DNA of 64,000 nt from Azolla caroliniana. Taxonomy: Eukaryota; Polypodiophyta. Under the pieces are notes generated by a model. The model was not told the origin of the DNA. It ran no database searches and saw only the letters and a list, made by a program, of their open reading frames with translations. Positions 57,230-64,000 of this stretch are shown here, piece by piece. The stretch is taken from assembly GCA_043228905.1 (NCBI GenBank), contig JBHGNT010000016.1, positions 9,672,001 through 9,736,000 on the forward strand, written 5' to 3'. The position numbers and the translations under genes are program-made. Numbering within the stretch: position 1 is the stretch's first letter; every line of letters begins with the position of its first letter.

Positions 57230-58095
57230 GCCGGACATCGCGGGACATGGGGCACGTTCGAGAAGCTCAAGGAGAAGTATTGGTGGCAGGGGTTGTAACG
57301 AGACGTGCACCGATTCGTAACAACATGCGAAATTTGTCAAATGCACTCCGCGATCTGACATCGAGACGAGCTGCACGCAACCTACCCACCGACCGTTCAT
57401 TTCAAGTGGATGGTAGACTTAGTGACGATGTCGATGGGGGTAGGGCAGATGCGGTAACTAGTGCTTGCGCGGGAGGACTTGACGAATCAGGTGGAGGGTT
57501 GCACCCTACAAAACAAGACGATCGTGGCCATGTGCCGGTTCCTGATCGAAGAGGTGGTATGCCGGTACAGGTGCGTAGGGAAGATAGTAGTTGACCGGGG
57601 AGAACTGGATGCGCAGGAAGCCGAAGAGTTGTTCAACCGATTAGGGGTTAAGCTCTCCCTCACTATGGTGTACAACCCAGAGGCTAACGGGAAGGTAGAG
57701 CGTGAGCACGGGCCGATCATGAAGGCATTAGTACGCGCGTGTGAAGGTCAAGTCAAGAGTTGGTCGTGGTTCCTACCTTACACACTATGGGCGGAACGAA
57801 CCACGCACAGTACGGTGACCGGGCTCATGCCGACGAAGCTGATGTACGGGCAGAAGCCGATCATGCCAGTGGAGTGGACGATTCCTTCCTGGGCCGCGGT
57901 GGACTACAAGGACGAGATGAGCCGGGAGGAGCTGTTGGCAGCATGGATTCGGCAACTCGAGCGAAGACCAGGGGACGTGGAACGGGCTAAGGCGAAGCTG
58001 CACGTGGTGAGGGCGAGGAACAAGGGCCGCTTCGACCGAATGCACCGGCTACAGCCGAAGAAGATCGAGGAAGGCGACTGGGTGATGGTTTACGA
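57230..58095 (+). pseudogene. G1 integrase, main part
   Basis: Finger AGHRGTW...TTCEICQMHS (frames change near 57230-57460), core MVDLVTMSMG with the first Asp, VVDRGELDAQEAEELFNRLG with the second, and YNPEANGKVEREHGPI with Glu. C-terminal part RRPGDVERAKAKLHVVRAR and KKIEEGDWVMVYD, where the third solo LTR cuts it. Confidence 0.85.
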
Positions 58096-59146
58096 TGTCG
58101 TGAAGATTTTCGGCAATGGTGTGAAAATCGTATAAAATATACGAAATCGAGTATGAATCGTATAAAACAATAATAGTGAAAATACTATTCAAAATAAGTT
58201 TAATATCTTAGTACAAAAAGATGGAGGTCTTCAAGAGCTTTCGAATGCACTTTACTACATAAGAAATGGACATCTAAGTCTCAAGTTATGTGGGTAGGAA
58301 GTTTGCAAAGGAAAAGAGAAAGATAAAACTGTGAGATATCCCACATAGACAGGACAAAAAAAGATCTCACCATATATAAGGTAGAGCAAAAGCTATTATC
58401 TTTGTGTTTATATGTGGAGCATAGAGAGTTCAAGCCTAGCTACTTGTAAAGGTTTTGGCCAACCAAAACCGGCGGCAACCGGCGGTGACGGTGATGGTGA
58501 TCGGCATCCAGCAACTCGGGATGCGAATTGGGCCAGACCAAACGGATGTACATTAGACAGATCAGTCGGGTCAGTTGATCGCGGTGCATGGTGTCTTAAA
58601 GATATTTGGTCCAAAAGCCTAATAGTATTTTGTGCTTTAAAAGGGATGTAGGCAAGACTTGAACCTTGCACCTCCAAGAAAGAAGACAATAGACTTACCA
58701 CTAGGCTATGTCATTTCCTTAGAAATATTTTTCCTATCATTATACTTTTACATGTAAATTCTTATATTAGAGCTTGATTGAGTGACATGTGATGCATGAG
58801 CGCCAAATGGCAAACATGCATCACATACATTCCATGCATTGTATGCATGTCTTGTACTCTCACATGTATCATATGCATGGGAGCATCTATAAAAGGGTGG
58901 ATGAAAAAGATCAAAGGGAGCTAAGTATTATTCAAGAAATTAAAAGTAAGAAATTCGTTATCCAATTGATCAATCTTATTCTCTCTCAATCTAAAGTCAA
59001 GCGTTCTATCTTATCTGAATCTCTCTCTCTTTCAATATATCTTAATTCCTTTCTCGCTAAAGCTAGTGCAAACTTCGAATCCTTCCAGTCCAGAACCCTG
59101 GTGGTTTCGCCTCGCGATCCGCACGTAGTGACGGATCTTCACGACA
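58096..59146 (+). repeat. Solo LTR S1-2 inside G1 integrase, TSD ACGA
   Basis: 1051 bp, same ends and 12-bp terminal inverted repeat as 51952-52928. ACGA at 58092-58095 recurs at 59147-59150. TATA box GCATCTATAAAAGG near 58877; tRNA-like module at 58645-58718. Confidence 0.88.
58645..58718 (-). other. tRNA-like module in solo LTR S1-2
   Basis: Minus strand AGCCTAGTGGTAAG (D-arm like) and GCAAGGTTCAAGTCTTGC, a five-pair T-arm with a perfect B box. Homologous to 52462-52535. Confidence 0.62.
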
Positions 59147-59150
59147 ACGA

Positions 59151-59406
59151 CAGCAGCCTCGACAATCAGCACAAGGCGACGCGGAAGTTTGCGAGGAGGT
59201 GGTTCGGGCCCTACATCATAACAAGCGCAAACGGCAACGGTACTTACCACCTTGCGGAGCTCGAGGGGACGTGGATAGTAGTGCCAGTAGCCGGGACGAT
59301 GATCAAAGCCTTCAAGAAGCGGCATGAAGACAAGCCGGACCCGGGAAGCAAGGACGACAATGACAACCAGTTCAGAGCGAATGAAGTTTCGGAGAGCAAC
59401 GGGTGA
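59151..59406 (+). pseudogene. G1 integrase, C-terminal end
   Basis: Resumes after the solo LTR: SSLDNQHKATRKFARRWFGP, ANGNGTYHLAELEGTW, MIKAFKKRHEDKPDPG, ending at 59406. No stop within this piece. A G-rich polypurine tract (TGGTGGGGGTGGA) follows at 59468-59480. Confidence 0.85.
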
Positions 59407-59480
59407 GTGTGAGCCGGTTTTCTCCAGCATTTGTCCCTCTCTGGCGCATGTCAGTGGATGTGCGGTTTGGTGGGGGTGGA

Positions 59481-60214
59481 TGTCATGAAGAAAACTAGCC
59501 TTAGGCGGAATCAATGAAAAAGGTGTATGAACCGGCCTTTACATGCGAGCACAAGTATTAAGGTGTGCATAACTAGGAATAGGCCAGTGTGATGTGTATA
59601 TCCTAGGGAGAATATAGTAATAGGCTAGTAAATCGAAGTGGATCTCTGTCCGAAGGGACAGAGAATAAAAGTGATGTGACCAGGATGTAACGGTCCCTCC
59701 CCGGTGGCCTATAAAGGGAAGGGAAGAAGACTAGAAGGGTATCGTGTTTTGGGGCGGACGAGGTGATGTCAGACTAGGAACCGAACTCTTTCCTCCTCTA
59801 TCGTTGTTTTCTGCAGGTTTCCTGAGTTGGTTGCCTCTGCTTCGAGGAAAGCCCGTTTGTTTTCCGACAAAGGCTCTATTGTGTGTGCGTGCATGGGTGC
59901 GTGATTGTCTGGGTTGGGTCTACCGCCAGCTATCCGGTTGTAATCTTGCAAACACTATCTCCTTTACTATTATAGGAATCGAATCTCTTGTTTCCCTCTC
60001 TCTGTGTTTCTGTGAGCCTCTCTTTTACGCAAGTGCGTACCTTGTTCAAATACGCATTGGTGGTTCTTTCAGCCGGCAAGCGTTGTCAATTGCAAACGGG
60101 CCTAACCAGCCCTACACTTGCGCTCTTCTCCTGCTCCGCCTTCTTCTCTCTTGCTCCTTAGTTCAGGGCCCCCCCGGTCCTACCTTATTTCCTACGTGAA
60201 AGTGGAACAACACA
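59481..60214 (+). repeat. 3' LTR of G1
   Basis: TGTCATGAAGAAAACTAGCC to AACAACACA. TATA box GGCCTATAAAGGG near 59708. Ends just before chromovirus B sequence. Confidence 0.85.
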
Positions 60215-60218
60215 GCAA

Positions 60219-60998
60219 CGGTATATCGACATTGAGCAGAATCAAGTTTCTTACTCTCAAATGCTATTGGTTTACCACCTTGATATACGATAGCACCTAT
60301 AGCATAATTGCTTGCATCGGTTTCAACTTGAAAAGTTTTTGAAGGATCTAGTAAAAGGAGTGAAGGAGCTTTGCATATCTGGTCCTTGAGTTCCTTAAAG
60401 GTGAGGTCTAGTGTAACATTCCATACAATAGGTTTTGTAGACTTACGCGTTTGACCTTTTAGAAGATTAGTAAACAACGTTGTCAATTGGGAGCAATTTC
60501 GAAGAGGATTTTGCAAAAACTTGACGAAACCAACGAACGATCTAACTTCTCGAATATTCTGAAGAGCGGACCAAAGTTTGACTTTCTCAATACGAGAAGG
60601 ATCAATTTCAACTCTTCGTTCGGTTATGAGATGTCCAACATAAGTAATTGATTCCTTGAAGAACTCACATTTTGAGATCTTTGCGTAGAATTGTTTGTCG
60701 CGCAAGGTTTGTAAAACAAAGCCGACATGTTTAACATGCTCTTCTAATGTATGACTATAGACTAAAATATCATCCAAGAAAATAACGACAAATTTTCCAA
60801 GTTGTTCTCGGAAAATGTCATTCATTTCTTGTTGAAATATGACTGGAGCATTGGTCAAACCGAAAGGCATGACCAAAAACTCATAATGGCCATAGCGCGT
60901 ACGAAATGCCGTTTTAGGAACATCTTCCTCCCTTATACGAATTTGATGATAGCCCGTATGGAGATAAAGTTTTGTAAAATATCGAGCTCCCTGGAGAC
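60219..60998 (-). pseudogene. Chromovirus B copy 2: RT fragment
   Basis: Open minus-strand RT from [20 protein letters not shown] through [43 protein letters not shown] to FQVETDASNYAIGAIVYQ and KLDSAQCRYTV. It starts, on the minus strand, exactly at the LTR of copy 3 and ends at G1. Diverged from copies 1 and 3. The long frame running on to 61215 is an accident of the junction with the LTR. Confidence 0.85.
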
Positions 60999-61455
60999 TG
61001 TTAGAGACATGAACTAATGTAAGCATTAGATAAGGATAGAATATAGATAGAAAGATAGAAAGGAGAGAGAGAAAGAAGGGTGCCAATCCACCCGACCACC
61101 CCCGAGCAAAGGGATCGAGACGGACTCGAGCCTCAATCGGCGTCCCATACCACCGTCGTGGCGTCGAGTCGTACCTAGTGTTGGCGTGCTCGCTACAAGA
61201 GTTGACCAACCACAAGACAGAGTCTCGATGTAGTCAACAAGATGATCAAATGAGGGTAGTTAGGCCTCTTATTTATAGCGATACCCAAGGCCCCCAGGCA
61301 AGTTCACACTTGGCCTAATGGGTTGTCTCAATCCCGAGTATTAAAAGTAATCCTCCCCTTCTTTACACTCTCATTTAACCCTCACACTTATCCACGTGTA
61401 TAGAATACTACGGTAAATTCTCACCACGGGATATTATATGGTCATGCCCATAACA
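60999..61455 (-). repeat. 3' LTR of chromovirus B copy 3
   Basis: 457 bp, minus strand TGTTATGGGCATGACC to GTCTCTAACA. Flanked on the left by GAGAC; the partner duplication would lie beyond the window. The polypurine tract (GAGGGGGAGGGGAATA) is a little longer than in copy 1. Confidence 0.88.
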
Positions 61456-64000
61456 TATTCCCCTCCCCCTCTTTAAAACATTGCACTCTTGCAATGGGAA
61501 GTTAGGGAAGTTAGTTCTGAGAGTATTTTCGCGTTCCCATGTGGCATCTTTTATTGATTTATCCATCCATTTTATTTTAAATTCTCGGATTTCTTTAGTA
61601 CGTAATTTTTTTGTTTTAATGTCGAGAATTCTTTCTGGTACATGTGGTTTAGAAGATAATTTTTCAAAAGTAACCAAAGTTTCAGTTGTAACTGTATTGT
61701 CACCAGAACCTAGAAGTTCTTTTAGATGACTCACATGAAAAACTGGATGAGTTTCAACACCATCGTGAAGAGTGAGACGATAGGCTGATGACCCAATGCG
61801 TTTGAGGACTATAAAAGGTTCACAAAACCGTGGGGCTAACTTAGCGCACTTACCCTTAGACAATGTCTTAGAATTGTGAGGTACACGTAAAAATACCTTC
61901 TGTCCAAGGTTGAATACACAAGGTTGCCTATGATGATCGGCATAAAAACGCGCTCTATCTTGAGCTGTTTTTATATTATCTCGTGCAATATGCAACATAT
62001 CTTGCATATCCCAAAGAAAGTTTTGCGTACTTCGCAACTCATCATGATGTATATTAACATCAATTGGGGCTCGTGGCTAAAAACCATACATCAACATAGA
62101 AGGACTATATCCCATCGACGTATGCTTGGAGCTGTTATAAGCAAACTCTAGAATTGCGAGATAACGTTCCCATTTTGTTGGTTTTGCACCAACATATGCT
62201 CGACGCATGTCCTCAATAATTTGATTTACTCGTTCTCTTTGTCCATCGGATTGAGGATGATCCGTTGAGCTCATGCTCAACATAGTTTCTAACTTCTTAA
62301 AGACTTGCGTCTAGAAGTCACTCGTAAATTTTGGATCTCGGTCACTCACGATATCCATCGGTAACCCATAAAAACGAAATAACTTGTCAACGAATTGGTA
62401 AGCCAATTCAGGAGTTGTTACCGTGGTTTTAGTAGCAATAAATCTGGCCATTTTAGTTAGTCTATCAACCACAACCCAGATGGCATCATGGCCTTTTTGG
62501 GTGCGAGGAAGGCTAACAATAAAATCCATGGATATACTTTCCCACTTATTATTGGGAATGTCCAAGGGATGTAAAAGTACTGCGGCTTTAAGTCGCTCGG
62601 CTTTGTTAACCTAACATTGGTGACAATTAGTCACATAGCTATGTATGTCAGGACGCATCTTAGAACAATAAAATTGAGTGGAGATGAGAATGAGTGTACG
62701 ATGTATTCCAGGGTGCCCTGTTGAGGGTGCATCATGGCATTCAAAAAGAATCCTCTTTTTGACCTCGGGTAAATCTAGAACACAAACCGTCCCATTACGG
62801 TAGAGTAGACCGTTAGCAATGCGTAAGTATTCCTTCGAGGATGTGGTGGTGTCTGTTCCAGACTCAACTCTTGCCCAGTATTTTGCAAAATAACTGTCAT
62901 CATGATACTTTACTCGAAGGTGATCATAAAGATCTGATGATATTTCAGTGAAGTTAAGCATATTAACTTCACGGATGTGACTTAGTGCATCGGCGACAAT
63001 GTTCGTGGAACCTTTACGATATCGTATGGAAAAATCAAAGTCTTGGATGAGATCAGCCCATCGTGCCTTACGATCTTTCAGGTCTTGTTGGTCACAAAAA
63101 TATTTCAAGGACTCGTGGTCCGTAGTTACCACAAAGCGATTTCCATAAAGATAATGGCGCCATGTTTTGAGCGCATGTATAACTACAAATAATTCCTTTT
63201 CTTGAACAGTATACCAACATTGAGCAGTATCAAGTTTCTTACTCTCGAATGCTATTGGTTTACCATCTTGATATAACACAACACCTATAGCATAATCGCT
63301 TGCATCGGTTTCAACCTCAAAAGGTTTCGAAGGATCGGTAAAAGAAGTGAAGGAGCCTTGCAAACCAGGTCCTTGAGTTCCTTAAAGGTCAGGTCTAGTG
63401 TAGCATTCCACACAGTAGGTTTTGTAGACTTACACGTTTGACCTTTTAGAAAATCAATCAACGGGGTTGTCAATTGGGAGTAATTACAAAGAGATTTTCG
63501 CAAAAACCCAACAAAACCAAGGAATGATCGAACTTCTCGAATATTCCAAAGAGTGGGCCAAAGCTTGATTTTCTCGATGCGAGAAGGATCAATTTCAACT
63601 CCTCGTTCGGTTATGAGATGTCCAAGATAAGTAATTGATTTCTTGAAGAACTCACATTTTGAGATCTTTGCATAAAATTGTTTGTTACGCAATGTTTGTA
63701 AAACAAAGCGGACATGTTTAGCATGTTCTTGTAATGTACGGCTATAAACTAAAATATCATCCAAGAAAATAATGACAAATTTTCTAAGTTGTTCTCGGAA
63801 AATGGCATTCATTTCTCGTTGAAATGTAGTCGGAGCATTGGTCAAACCAAAAGGCATAACCAAAAACTCGTAATGGCCATAGCACGTACGAAATGTCGTT
63901 TTAGGAACGTCGTCCTCACTTATACAAATTTGATGGTAGCCAGTACAGAGGTCAAGTTTCGTAAAATATCGAGCTCCCTGGAGACGGTCAATTAGATCGT
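61456..64000 (-). pseudogene. Chromovirus B copy 3 pol: RT, RNase H, integrase, chromodomain
   Basis: Enters from the right edge in RT ([23 protein letters not shown]), shifts frame by one base near 63345, continues through RNase H ([26 protein letters not shown]) and the integrase finger (HDAPSTGHPGIH, CHQC), then stops at 62611, near 62310 and near 62080 split the integrase (SMDFIVSLPRT, IVSDRDPKF, HPQSDGQRERV). The end carries the same chromodomain-like block (FKIKWMDKSIKDATWE). It keeps the base that copy 1 lost near 35912. Confidence 0.9.

Larger units (their letters stand above)
50727..60214 (+). mobile_element. G1: family A (Trp-primed) Gypsy element hosting three solo LTRs
   Basis: Truncated 5' LTR, tRNA-Trp primer site, gag, protease, RT, RNase H, integrase, polypurine tract and 3' LTR, all plus strand. 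Three solo LTRs of related families interrupt it at 51952, 54720 and 58096, each with its own 4-bp duplication; without them the body is ~5.7 kb. The RT text (YLDDIPIKGCP, VVGHLCGPYG, FYHIWIPHYAHV) belongs to a Gypsy clade I recall from fungi and non-seed plants. Dead: many stops, protease Asp lost, RNase H Asp lost. Confidence 0.88.
60999..64000 (-). mobile_element. placeholder
   Basis: placeholder. Confidence 0.

Noticed and set aside
55374-58095. Endogenous pararetrovirus (caulimovirid) origin for the G1 pol
   Set aside because: An integrase with finger and catalytic core, plus LTRs, primer site and polypurine tract, mark it as a Gypsy retrotransposon.
58096-59146. S1 copies as MITEs or DNA transposons, because of the 12-bp inverted ends
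   Set aside because: TATA box, U5-like end and clear similarity of both ends to LTRs followed by a tRNA-Trp primer site favour solo LTRs; kept as an alternative in the findings.
60163-61215. One 350-residue protein
   Set aside because: It joins an LTR of copy 3 to an RT fragment of copy 2 across an insertion junction; the fusion is accidental.

Overview
This window is nuclear DNA of a land plant: one spliced plant gene surrounded by nested, mostly dead LTR retrotransposons, with a LINE remnant and one transposase-like relic. The intact gene is a four-exon pectin methylesterase (minus strand, 7680-9383) with clean GT-AG introns, a TATA box and a poly(A) signal. Three element types argue against a flowering plant: a chromodomain Gypsy element with a sushi/Tcn1-like gag (18343-23597), a DUF7869-like relic (26198-27724), and a tryptophan-tRNA-primed Gypsy family whose RT resembles elements I associate with fungi and non-seed plants (50727-60214). 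A fern or lycophyte is my best guess, from memory of families and not tested.

Layout. 1-5730: an old Copia gag (A), then Copia B (minus), in which a ~1.54-kb block is flipped. 5905-6429: LTR-like debris. 7564-9477: the pectinesterase locus. 10013-10481: solo LTR with a perfect 5-bp target duplication. 11690-12160: LINE endonuclease relic. 12223-17049: the LTR ends of two Tat-like Gypsy elements, each with a coiled-coil reading frame antisense to its apparent primer-binding site. 17050-18342: LTR and gag of the Trp-primed Gypsy family ('family A'), cut by chromovirus A (18343-23597). 24500-30358: two Tat-like Gypsy relics flanking the DUF7869-like relic. 30528-32539: 27-bp minisatellite, an LTR with a duplicated promoter block, and a family A 3' end. 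33705-40605: chromovirus B copy 1, near complete, TSD CTTCG. 40771-41461: Copia C solo LTR, TSD TCAAG. 42180-49740: an old Copia split by Copia C (44057-49122, TSD GACTA). 49848-50726 and 60219-60998: pieces of chromovirus B copy 2 flanking G1, a long family A element (50727-60214) that itself carries three solo LTRs. 60999-64000: chromovirus B copy 3, running off the right edge.

No retroelement here is fully intact; damage includes nonsense codons (several fit CGA to TGA or TGG to TAG), frameshifts, gag deletions and lost catalytic residues. The most unusual signals are tRNA-like modules (A box plus B box) lying antisense inside LTRs of several families; a family that leaves 4-bp target duplications and has 12-bp inverted LTR ends; a regularly spaced hairpin array in the chromovirus B leader; a 54-bp repeat of variable copy number in the Copia C LTR; and the precise inversion in Copia B.
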